A stretch of DNA of 64,000 nt from Ostrinia nubilalis (lineage: Eukaryota > Arthropoda > Insecta > Lepidoptera > Crambidae). Position 1 is the stretch's first letter; the number at the start of each line of letters is the position of its first letter. Below, in pieces: positions 55,309 through 64,000 of the stretch. The stretch lies in NCBI RefSeq assembly GCF_963855985.1, contig NC_087118.1, forward strand, positions 10,436,501-10,500,500, written 5' to 3'. The notes under the pieces were generated by a model that saw nothing but the letters and a program-made list of their open reading frames with translations, did no database searches and was not told the DNA's origin. A program made the translations under genes and the position numbers.

Positions 55309-56093
55309 ACTAAAACCCAACTACGACAAAAAACGACGCTGAAAAAGTATAAAACAAGATTTTCAGAATACTGAACTGAACGAAGTTGCCAATGTAGTTG
55401 CATAGTAATTTTCATGTTTGGAAAACCGCAGTCACACGTTGTCAAAGTGCTACGGTAGGTAGGTTTAAGTAACGTGTGACTACGCCTTTCCAAACATGAA
55501 AATTACTATGCAACTACATTGGCAACTTCGTTCAGTTCAGTATTCTGAAAATCTTGTTTTATACTTTTTCAGCGTCGTTTTTTGTCGTAGTTGGGTTTTA
55601 GTTTTTTTACTTTTTATTATTTGTACTATTTTGGTGTTAAAGTGTATTTGTGGCGCATAATATGTATTAACAAAAGTTAAATTGATGAACTTATAAGTAG
55701 TAAAGAAGCTATGAACGAAAAGATCTGAATTATATGCAATCAGCCCATGAATACAGGTAAAGTCACAAGCAAATGCTAGTAATATATATATATATATTCA
55801 AAATGTACAAGTAAAGCGCTTTCAAATGATACCAAACACGGCATATTTATCTTAACTTTATTTTTTTACTCTGTATGTTTTGTCCGCTAGAGGGCGCCAC
55901 ATTCGATTTTGTGAAACCCCATATAGCCTATAACCAGCGGACAATTAAGACGCTTCTAATGATATGTCATTTGTCGAATTCTGATAAGTAGTTTAGAAGT
56001 TACGAGGGAACACATGAACATACATACATACATACATACATACATAGCCTGTCAAACTCATAACCCTCCTTTTGCTTTGCCGTAGTCGGGTAA
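55309..56093. mobile_element. Hairpin element, copy 1
   Basis: About 785 bp with ends AAAACCCAACTACGACAAAA and the complement of GCTTTGCCGTAGTCGGGTAA. The first 300 bp fold into a near-perfect hairpin: about 135-bp arms at 55,305-55,440 and 55,471-55,606 with a ~30-bp loop. It also has a TATATA run and a (CATA)n tract near 56,020. Confidence 0.8.
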
Positions 56094-56226
56094 AAAATAT
56101 GCTTTTAGCAGAACATTCTAAAATTTTCAACTGAAATGTATGAGAAAAAAAAAGAATTTCCATAGGTCCAAAATAATTTTAAAAACTGCGCAGTTTTCTG
56201 AACTTTCATAATAACACAAAAAAAAA

Positions 56227-57011
56227 ACTAAAACCCAACTACGACAAAAAACGACGCTGAAAAAGTATAAAACAAGATTTTCAGAATACTGAACTGAACG
56301 AAGTTGCCAATGTAGTTGCATAGTAATTTTCATGTTTGGAAAACCGCAGTCACACGTTGTCAAAGTGCTACGGTAGGTAGGTTTAAGTAACGTGTGACTA
56401 CGCCTTTCCAAACATGAAAATTACTATGCAACTACATTGGCAACTTCGTTCAGTTCAGTATTCTGAAAATCTTGTTTTATACTTTTTCAGCGTCGTTTTT
56501 TGTCGTAGTTGGGTTTTAGTTTTTTTACTTTTTATTATTTGTACTATTTTGGTGTTAAAGTGTATTTGTGGCGCATAATATGTATTAACAAAAGTTAAAT
56601 TGATGAACTTATAAGTAGTAAAGAAGCTATGAACGAAAAGATCTGAATTATATGCAATCAGCCCATGAATACAGGTAAAGTCACAAGCAAATGCTAGTAA
56701 TATATATATATATATTCAAAATGTACAAGTAAAGCGCTTTCAAATGATACCAAACACGGCATATTTATCTTAACTTTATTTTTTTACTCTGTATGTTTTG
56801 TCCGCTAGAGGGCGCCACATTCGATTTTGTGAAACCCCATATAGCCTATAACCAGCGGACAATTAAGACGCTTCTAATGATATGTCATTTGTCGAATTCT
56901 GATAAGTAGTTTAGAAGTTACGAGGGAACACATGAACATACATACATACATACATACATACATAGCCTGTCAAACTCATAACCCTCCTTTTGCTTTGCCG
57001 TAGTCGGGTAA
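56227..57011. mobile_element. Hairpin element, copy 2
   Basis: Same as copy 1 at an offset of 918 bp, preceded by 133 bp of host-element sequence (56,094-56,226). Confidence 0.8.
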
Positions 57012-57144
57012 AAAATATGCTTTTAGCAGAACATTCTAAAATTTTCAACTGAAATGTATGAGAAAAAAAAAGAATTTCCATAGGTCCAAAATAATTTTAA
57101 AAACTGCGCAGTTTTCTGAACTTTCATAATAACACAAAAAAAAA

Positions 57145-57960
57145 ACTAAAACCCAACTACGACAAAAAACGACGCTGAAAAAGTATAAAACAAGATTTTC
57201 AGAATACTGAACTGAACGAAGTTGCCAATGTAGTTGCATAGTAATTTTCATGTTTGGAAAACCGCAGTCACACGTTGTCAAAGTGCTACGGTAGGTAGGT
57301 TTAAGTAACGTGTGACTACGCCTTTCCAAACATGAAAATTACTATGCAACTACATTGGCAACTTCGTTCAGTTCAGTATTCTGAAAATCTTGTTTTATAC
57401 TTTTTCAGCGTCGTTTTTTGTCGTAGTTGGGTTTTAGTTTTTTTACTTTTTATTATTTGTACTATTTTGGTGTTAAAGTGTATTTGTGGCGCATAATATG
57501 TATTAACAAAAGTTAAATTGATGAACTTATAAGTAGTAAAGAAGCTATGAACGAAAAGATCTGAATTATATGCAATCAGCCCATGAATACAGGTAAAGTC
57601 ACAAGCAAATGCTAGTAATATATATATATATATTCAAAATGTACAAGTAAAGCGCTTTCAAATGATACCAAACACGGCATATTTATCTTAACTTTATTTT
57701 TTTACTCTGTATGTTTTGTCCGCTAGAGGGCGCCACATTCGATTTTGTGAAACCCCATATAGCCTATAACCAGCGGACAATTAAGACGCTTCTAATGATA
57801 TGTCATTTGTCGAATTCTGATAAGTAGTTTAGAAGTTACGAGGGAACACATGAACATACATACATACATACATACATACATAGCCTGTCAAACTCATAAC
57901 CCTCCTTTTGCTTTGCCGTAGTCGGGTAATAACCCTCCTTTTGCTTTGCCGTAGTCGGGT
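57145..57960. mobile_element. Hairpin element, copy 3
   Basis: Third copy at an offset of 918 bp; its end is followed by an extra 31-bp duplicate of AATAACCCTCCTTTTGCTTT...GGGT before the host arm resumes at ACATGTACTTAAC. Confidence 0.8.
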
Positions 57961-58342
57961 AAAAAACATGTACTTAACAGGGCATTATTTTCTGTAATCG
58001 CTCTACTAAATTAGTAAGTCGGAGATTCCGTTACATGTTTTTGACTTTCTTAGGACTAACTAATATTTGCAATCCTCTAAGTGTACGTTACGTAGAACAC
58101 GTTTAGAGACAATAACTGAACAGAACATTTTTTATCCACAACGAGGAAGCTCTTGCCCTTCATCTGACCTGATGGAAAGTTGGAAACTGCTGGATGATCA
58201 GCGAGCTTCACCCGGAATCCTAAACCACAGAGGAATTGGCTGTCCTAAATAGGTAGTCTTACCACTAGACCACAGTGGTGATTGTTACTTTACGATTAAA
58301 TTTGATATACCTTCCTATTAGAGTGTGAAAGGAAAGAGAAAG

Positions 58343-58420
<78 letters not shown>

Positions 58421-58474
58421 CGTGTGTGTCTGTGAGAGAGAGAGAGAGAGCAAAAAAGGGTGTAATGATTTAAT

Positions 58475-58532
58475 TTAAAGTAAATGTTCAAAATGTCCGT
58501 TGCTGACCTGAATGCACATTCGACAACGACAC
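58475..58532 (-). pseudogene. C-terminal relic of a DDE transposase
   Basis: Reads RCRMCIQVSNGHFEHLL plus stop, the counterpart of 42,406-42,463. Confidence 0.6.
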
Positions 58533-59247
58533 AAAACAATTATTCGTAAATTTACAAAAGCTTCTTGCATTCTAATATGGTTTGTCATCAAAATTTTCAT
58601 ATTCCCTTTTGTATACTACATGAAGAGCAAGAGCTTCCACGTTGTGGATAAAAAAAATCTTTTCAGTTATTGTCTTTAAATGTGTTCTACATAACGTAAA
58701 CTTAGGGGATTGCAAATATTACTTAGTCCTAAGAAAGTCAAAAACATGTAACGGAATCTCCGACTTACCACTTTAGTGGAGCGATTACAGAAAATAATGG
58801 CCTATTAAGTACATGTTTTTTTGTGTTATTATGAAAGTTTAGAAAACTGCGCAGTTTTTAAAATTATTTTGGACCTATGGAAATTCTTTTTTTTTTCTCA
58901 TACATTTCAATTGAAAATTTTAGAATGTTCTGCTAAAAGCATATTTTTTATGTTTCTAGCAAAAATTTTGTATCTTGCATCAAAGATAGGAAGATGATTA
59001 TTTTTTTCAAATATCTGCAACTAATAGGGAATCTGTCAAAAAAAATAAATCTGAGAAAAATCAACCCAATAAAAAGATTAAAAAAAAATTAAGCCACTAG
59101 GTCATGAAATTTGAAAAAATCACAAAATTAACGATAACTTCTAAACTAAGAAAAATCGTAGAGCATACATGGGGGTGAAATCGATAGGTCTAGTCCTCAC
59201 CTATCACCTGCCTTCGGCTTGACACCTTACAAGAAACACCCTGTATA

Positions 59248-59525
59248 AGATATGAGAGGTGATGGTCTTTTACCCGAACTCGCAGGTACGGTCACTTCTT
59301 CTTCCTCGCTGTCGCTCCCGAAGAGATCATGAGCAGATGGTCTCTTCGTGGGGATAGGCTTGAATACTGGCTTCTTCTTCTTCGGTATCGGGGAGTGAGC
59401 GGGACTCATTCTAGATGTGCTCGCCTCTGGCGAATGTTTTCTTTTATGTTTTTTTTCAACTCGAGGCCGCGGAGCCTCGTCGTCGGATGGGAATAATAGA
59501 TCAGCGTTAGCTCGTTCGTGGGACC
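59248..59525 (-). pseudogene. Unknown spliced gene, acidic/basic middle exon
   Basis: The exon follows a clear acceptor (TTATTTTCAG, 59,526-59,535). It is low complexity: KKHKRKHSPEAS, PIPKKKKPVFKPIPTKRPS and HDLFGSDSEEEEV, suggesting a disordered nuclear protein with a bipartite basic signal and a casein-kinase-like acidic tract. A probable preceding exon ends at about 59,908 with donor GTAAGT and keeps phase. The gene is on the same strand as PolB, about 150 bp upstream of it if inserts are ignored, so it may belong to the Polinton, to another element or to the host. No family recognised. Confidence 0.5.
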
Positions 59526-59907
59526 TGAAAATAATAAATAAATAATTTCAATAGTTTGCACAAACCATTTATCTCATCTATCGAACAGTTTAAATAAAAT
59601 ATAAATTATTAATACCAATCAGAAGTGAATAGCACAAAACTATGATTATTTCTCAAGAAATTCCCGTATTCTGTATTCCTAATCAGTCAAAACATAAATA
59701 ATAGCCTATTACTTCAATAATAAAAACTGCATAAAATAATTATTTATTTAATATTATGACTGAATAAAGATAAATGAATATTACTTTAATTAATACTGAA
59801 TTGATGAATCATTAAGTATGAATATGAATACTCTTCACGAATATTGAAAACTAATAATGTACAGTATAATATCATAAAGTAAAGTTAAATGAAAACAAAA
59901 CTTACAT

Positions 59908-59985
59908 TTTTATAAGATTTGGTGCACTGTTTGAAGATCCTCTTTGTTGATGTTCTGGTTTTGGTTCCAGAAAGCACAGTGATGC
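59908..59985 (-). CDS. Probable upstream exon of the unknown gene
   Basis: On the minus strand EPKPEHQQRGSSNSAPNLIK leads to a donor ATGTAAG at 59,907 and joins the exon at 59,525 in phase. No initiator Met is visible before an upstream stop, so a further exon or a lost start must be assumed. Confidence 0.35.
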
Positions 59986-60299
59986 TCCCGTTCAATTGTA
60001 TGGCTTAAATAACCAGAATTAACACGTCATTTATGACCATATTTGAATTCCCCCACCGCGGGAACAAGTAGGTACAAAGTCCAATCTAACCCGAAATGGA
60101 AAATGCTTTACCATCAAAATCATACGTACTACTTTGTCATAATAATCATTTGTATAAAATGATGACATCTATCACTGAACAACCCGTTGTGTTGCTATGA
60201 CATGGTACTAAAATGATAATCTACTTCTGATGCCAACTTTTGTTGAAGCCACGCCGCACATACAAGCTTTCAACCATAGGTTCGGTTGCAAGAATTCTG

Positions 60300-60586
60300 A
60301 TTCTTACTAAAGATATAAAAATGTGAAATTAAGTTTGTTTGTTTGTTATACTTTCATACCATAAAGTCTACTAAACTGATCATCAGTCAATTTCACGTAT
60401 ACACATAGTCAGGTATGTACAAAGAGCATAGGTACATTGTATATGAAAAAAAAAACTAGATTATGGTGAACGAAGTCGGGGGAATCGTTTAGTTAGGTAC
60501 ATCAAAACCCATTCAGTAGTTTTTAACGTGAAAGAGTAACAAACAAACATCCATACAAAATTTCACATTTATAATATTAGTAGGAT
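60300..60586 (-). mobile_element. Lep1-like Helitron fragment
   Basis: Ends in TTTCACATTTATAATATTAG then TAGGAT, the complement of the ATCCTACTAATATTATAAAT start of Lep1-type non-autonomous Helitrons in Lepidoptera. The left edge at about 60,307 has a degenerate inverted counterpart. Confidence 0.65.
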
Positions 60587-60611
60587 TAGGTAGATAATTA
60601 CACAAACTCTA

Positions 60612-60712
60612 CAGCAGAGGTGGTTAACTTTGGGACCGATCTATCAATGTCTTGCGGACCGCGCAAGGTTGCAGCCCGCGGTCTATGCACCCCTGACTTA
60701 ACAGCTCAGCAC
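60612..60712. repeat. Possible hAT end fragment
   Basis: CAGAGGTGGTTAACTTTGGG and GGACCGCGCAAGGTTGCAG resemble the terminal region of hAT elements whose ends read CAG(A/T)GGT. Only one end is present. Confidence 0.3.
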
Positions 60713-60902
60713 CTACCGTTGCGATACTCTTATTTCATGTTACCATTTTTGTAAAAGTAATGAATAGATTATGAAAACAATACGAATTTAAACTCTATTA
60801 ACATTTTTAAAAATGTATATAATATGGAAATACTTATTAAAAATATCACATTAAAATTAGTTTCACTCTCTCGTCACAACGTTTACTACCACAAATCCTT
60901 CA

Positions 60903-61476
60903 ATGTCGGTAAGTCAATTTATTATTTTATTTTTTGTGATAACTCATTATTTACATATTTATTATTATTGTTTTCATAGTTAAATTGTTTTACTGATTAA
61001 TTAGTAATACCGAATACTGATTAAAGTATTTTCATTGATTCACTTTTGGTATGTTTCTTCTAAATACGATGTTGTATATTTATGATGTTTATTTATTTAC
61101 TTTTCAGGACTCCGAAGACATTTTTTCTTTTCAACCAATCCAAACTAGAAATCAAAATGTTCTTGCCCAACGTGTGAGCCACTACATGCAGCAGCAAGAA
61201 AATGGTACAGAGGGTGTTGAAAACCAAAAGAAGAAGAAGGATAATGAAGTTCTTTATTCCTACATAAAAAGGCCTAAACACGGAAAGAAAATTATAAGAC
61301 TGGAGATATATGATGCGGAAAAAAATGAAAGTGTTAAAAGTGAAATATTTTGTAAATGTGATGCCGATGTATGCATGCAATATGTTGTAGATAACGATAA
61401 TATGTACTTTGATGACGTATATCAGTCTGTAAAAAGCTTAATTGCAAAAATTCAAAATAGTTTGGAAAAGGATTAA
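60903..61476 (+). CDS. Two-exon unknown gene, about 125 residues
   Basis: A mini-exon ATGTCG (60903-60908) with donor GTAAGT and an exon at 61108-61476 after TTTACTTTTCAG give a phase-compatible protein starting MSDSEDIFSFQPI. It is hydrophilic, with a Lys-rich centre (ENQKKKKDNE), a PKHGKKIIRLEIYD segment, two CxC-like Cys positions (FCKCDADVC) and an amphipathic C-terminal helix (YQSVKSLIAKIQNSLE). No family recognised. It is divergent to the unknown gene at 59,525, which also has an SDSE-type acidic motif. AATAAA signals lie near 61,563. Confidence 0.5.
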
Positions 61477-61670
61477 GTTATGTAATCAATTATCTACTTA
61501 TTAAAAAAATTATATCCAACTTATATTAAAGTATTTTATTTTTCAATTTTATTTGATTATTCAATAAAATAAACATATTGCTATATTTAACTACTTATTA
61601 CAAATCTTAATTATATACGAAAGTAGGTATGTCTTGTGTACTGTGATGTAAACATTTATTACTAGATAAT
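61477..61670. other. AT-rich 3' flank
   Basis: Contains AATAAAATAAA near 61,563 as a likely poly-A signal for the plus-strand gene. Nothing else seen. Confidence 0.5.
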
Positions 61671-61927
61671 CATCCTACTAATATTATAAATGTGAAAGTT
61701 TGTATGGGTGTCTGTATGTATGTTTGTTACTCTTTCACGCAAAAACTGCTGAACGGATTTCGTTATGATTATTGTTCATAACTCAGAATAACATATTCGT
61801 TCGTTCGTTCGTTATAATACCTACCCACATAATAATAATAATAATAGAATAACATATAAAGGCCATAAATTATGACGATCTGTGACAAACTGAATTTCAC
61901 ACGGTTGAAGCCGCGGGCAAAGGTTAG
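61671..61927 (+). mobile_element. Lep1-like Helitron copy
   Basis: Starts CATCCTACTAATATTATAAA, continues TGTGAAAGTTTGTATG and CTGCTGAACGGATTTCG and ends near GAAGCCGCGGGCAAAGGTTAG, as expected of lepidopteran non-autonomous Helitrons with a CTRR-like end. TTCG and AAT microsatellites interrupt it at 61,797-61,848. Confidence 0.75.
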
Positions 61928-61956
61928 TACTTACGTACATTCCCTCCCTGCTTTAC

Positions 61957-61964
61957 TATATAAG
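61957..61964 (+). promoter_or_regulatory. TATA box
   Basis: TATATAAG about 130 bp upstream of the ATG at 62,095, with GC-richer flanks; suitable as core promoter of the small ORF that follows. Confidence 0.55.
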
Positions 61965-62094
61965 ACAGAAACGCAGCATTATTCCTGCTTAGTAAAAAGT
62001 AGTGCTTAGCCGACAGTAAATCATTGTACTAAGGTAAACAGAACGTATCAAACAGCTGAGTTGGACGTACCAATCATAATTTAACAAAACAATC

Positions 62095-62583
62095 ATGAAT
62101 GGCAATATAGTCGTAGATCTGCAAGGATTTAAAAGAAATATAAATGAATTTATAATAAAAGAATTTGCTATAGCTACCCAAGAGCATACTCAGCTATTTT
62201 TGGTCAAGCCTCCATACCCGTTCAGTTCATTGAATGTAGAAGAGAAAAAGCAAGTTTGCTGGATCGAAAAGCACAGAGGCTATCTGTGGAATGAAGGACA
62301 TATTGACTATGAAGAGTTTCAAAGAATTATCGTACCTTATTTAAAAGGTAAATATATTCTTGTGAAAGGAGATGAAAATATTAAATGGGTGCATAATTTA
62401 TGTAATCAAAATGATGTTATGAACGTAACTTGTCTAGGTGCTCCTAGTTTAAATACTCTTTACAATCTGTATTGTTTAGATAATCCCAAATTATTTAACT
62501 GTGTTAACCATGAGAAAGTTTGTGCATTAAAAAATGCAATATGTATAAAGAAACGGTGTGTTGAAAAAAATGTAGCAATATGA
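62095..62583 (+). CDS. Conserved insect small protein, often near Polinton-like genes
   Basis: An intact 162-residue frame beginning with VVDLQGFKRNINEFIIKEFA, then LFLVKPPYPFSSLN, KQVCWIEKHRGYLWNEG, ILVKGDENIKWVHNL and LGAPSLNTLYN, and ending in a Cys-rich tail. Proteins with a DLQGF....KE start and a VKG.EK..WL block are numerous in insect genomes (memory); the DLQGF/VKG pattern could reflect a DEDD-type exonuclease-like fold, which is only a suggestion. It has its own TATA box and an AATAAA at 62632-62637, and lies 370 bp upstream of a PolB fragment on the same strand. Confidence 0.65.
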   Translation: MNGNIVVDLQGFKRNINEFIIKEFAIATQEHTQLFLVKPPYPFSSLNVEEKKQVCWIEKHRGYLWNEGHIDYEEFQRIIVPYLKGKYILVKGDENIKWVHNLCNQNDVMNVTCLGAPSLNTLYNLYCLDNPKLFNCVNHEKVCALKNAICIKKRCVEKNVAI

Positions 62584-62875
62584 TTTTTAGTGTTATTTTA
62601 GTGTAGTATTATTTTAAATATTGTGTAAATTAATAAAAAGCTAATTACTGTTTTATTAATACTTTAAAATGAGAAATAAATGTGTTTAACGAAATAAACT
62701 GTTTCATTTTTAACTAAACCTAAAATTGTATTTTAAGAAAAAAGTTTTATTAAGTTAGAATAATGAAAAGTGAATTATAGATAACATGAATAGTTAAACT
62801 GATAAATGAATAATGAAAAGTGAGATATTAAGGACTCTGGATGAATAGTTAAAACTGATAGATGAATAATGAAAA
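62584..62875. repeat. AT-rich spacer with tandem GAATAATGAAAAGT units
   Basis: Three imperfect copies of a ~55-bp phrase (GATRAATGAATAATGAAAAG) at about 62,755-62,880. No gene. Confidence 0.6.
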
Positions 62876-62941
62876 GTTAGATATTGAGGGCTCTGGATCT
62901 GGATCTCATTTGATCCAGATCCAGAGACCTCAATATCTAAC
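62876..62941. repeat. 30-bp-arm perfect hairpin
   Basis: Arms 62876-62905 and 62912-62941 pair with one mismatch around TCATTT; the arm starts GTTAGATATTGAGG and contains GGATCTGGATC. Confidence 0.9.
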
Positions 62942-62952
62942 TACTAAAACCA

Positions 62953-63619
62953 AATGTAAAAACAGTATCAGTCTTTTCAGAAAATTTTGTTGCAGTTCAT
63001 TTAAGTCCAGGAAAAATTATATTAGATAAACCAATATAAGTATGTTGGTTTTACAGTACTAGACTTAGCTAAGCAACATTTATATCAATTTCATTATGAT
63101 TTCATTAAAAAACTATATAAAAGCAATGCTAAATTATGTTACACAGACACTGACAGTCTCCTTTATCAAATTTACACAGACGACGTTTATTTAGATCTGA
63201 AAGATAATATTGCAAAATTTGATACGAGCAATTTTGATGACGATAATCCATATGGCATATCTCAAGTAAACGCTAAAGTGCCAGGATTGTTCAAAGATGA
63301 ACTCGGTGGATCTGTGATTACTGAGTTCGTTGGCTTAAGAGCAAAGCTTTATTGTTTAAAAAGCGTTAAAACCACTATAAAAAAGGCAAAAGGTGTATCA
63401 AAGTCTATAACCAATCAATTAAACATTTCTGACTATCGAGAAGCACTGCGTTCAAAAGAAGTGGTAAGACGTAAAATGAATATGATTAGATCTATCAAAC
63501 ATGTTCTATACTCACAGCAAGTTAATAAAGTAGTTTTAAATAGCAATGATGATAAGAGACAAATATTACCTAATAATATAGAGACATTGCCTTGGGGACA
63601 TTGTAAAACAATTTTTTGA
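62953..63619 (+). pseudogene. PolB: Second Polinton PolB, C-terminal third
   Basis: Plus-strand copy with VHLSPGKIILDKP, FTVLDLAKQHLYQFHYDF, motif C CYTDTDSLLYQ, PGLFKDELGGSV, AKGVSKSITNQL and the end ETLPWGHCKTIF. It aligns with piece 5 plus piece 6 of the minus-strand gene without the insertion, which confirms that join. A frame change near 63,035 and the lack of everything before motif B mark it as a fragment. It is a different copy, clearly diverged from the first. Confidence 0.85.
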
Positions 63620-63902
63620 TATTTTATGTGATTGAAATCATGCATTATCAGAGTAATACAGATTATTAGTAAATATATTGTCGCACCATAATTGTATATG
63701 TTTTATTATACTAGTATTAAAATATAGCGTATAATAAATGTATGCCTATTTATAAATGTATGATAATATGTGTAACTCAATAATTAATTACATTAAATAT
63801 TTCATTACAGATTACCTATACAAATTTTCATTTCTAGATATGCCTCTCTTTCCCTCTCTCCCTTTTTATCCAGGTATTTTGAGCACACGTGCACCAATGG
63901 GT
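63620..63902. other. AT-rich flank
   Basis: Nothing recognised; a short frame at 63,756-63,938 has no features. Confidence 0.5.
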
Positions 63903-64000
63903 ATACAGGGTGTTGATTTCAATACCCGCCATATTTAGGGAGTTGATTAAGTAGCTTATTCTGATCACGAATCAGCAAAAAAACTGACTTCAAATTTTTT
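63903..64000 (+). mobile_element. Start of a fourth TATACAGGGTG element
   Basis: TATACAGGGTGTTGATTTCA begins at about 63,903 and runs off the window. It shares the first 13 bases with the other three family members, then differs. Confidence 0.5.

Larger units (their letters stand above)
55003..59247. mobile_element. TATACAGGGTG element 3, expanded by tandem copies
   Basis: Ends TATACAGGGTGTTTCTTGTA and complement; closely related to element 1. Its left arm is interrupted by three copies of a hairpin-bearing insert (55,309-57,960). The centre has a GT microsatellite of about 65 bp (58,347-58,412) and a transposase end relic at 58,475-58,532. It splits the unknown gene. Confidence 0.85.

Noticed and set aside
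58265..58539. ORFs with poly-(HT) stretches
   Set aside because: Translation of the GT microsatellite.

Overview
The window is repeat-dense, intron-bearing, AT-rich animal DNA. Recurrent Lepidoptera-style repeats (Lep1-like Helitron ends, RTE tails ending in TGATGA-type repeats, BEL/Pao and env-bearing Ty3 elements, a poly-T-flanked SINE) suggest a moth, perhaps a noctuoid; the species call is inference. I see no clear ordinary host gene except possibly two small intron-containing genes near 54.7-61.5 kb.

The backbone from about 5.46 to 52.7 kb is one Polinton/Maverick-like (adintovirus-like) element on the minus strand, shattered by later insertions. Read from right to left it has a protein-primed family B DNA polymerase (PolB, in six pieces between 52,694 and 36,504), a packaging ATPase (36,226-35,543), a conserved unknown protein (35,448-34,804 plus 15,593-15,311), a small ORF, the first 50 or so residues of a retroviral-type integrase (15,032-14,883), an adenain-like protease (about 7,000-6,587), a small basic ORF and a truncated major capsid protein (6,321-5,475). 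Most breaks can be tied to a specific mobile element, several with visible target-site duplications.

The largest insertion is a nested set at 15,594-34,803. A BEL/Pao LTR retrotransposon (TSD CAACC) carries a Ty3/gypsy LTR element with env (22,256-32,580, TSD CTGT, LTRs identical by eye) between its gag and pol parts. That env gene is broken by a TIR DNA transposon (22,936-24,834), which itself holds an RTE non-LTR fragment (about 23,276-24,513). A non-autonomous LTR element (16,171-18,440) sits separately in the BEL integrase.

Other insertions: a DNA transposon carrying an apparently intact seven-exon DDE-type gene (10,793-14,050); a 2.9 kb foldback element with a 9-bp TSD (36,642-39,557); a small element with a 7-bp flanking repeat (40,741-41,412); members of a TATACAGGGTG-ended family with very long inverted arms (41,548-43,197; 52,878-54,716; 55,003-59,247; a start at 63,903); a 6.5 kb element with subterminal repeats (44,264-50,815); and a three-copy tandem-repeat element (about 50,946-51,857).

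The left end (1-5,470) is a satellite-like array full of inverted pairs of CAAGATGGCGGC-type motifs. The right end (59-64 kb) holds an unrecognised spliced gene, a second small spliced gene, a conserved small ORF with a TATA box, and a second Polinton PolB fragment on the plus strand. The least explained structure is a series of eight short hairpins at 49,064-49,734 that mostly share the loop AATCGCATC while their stems change on both sides.
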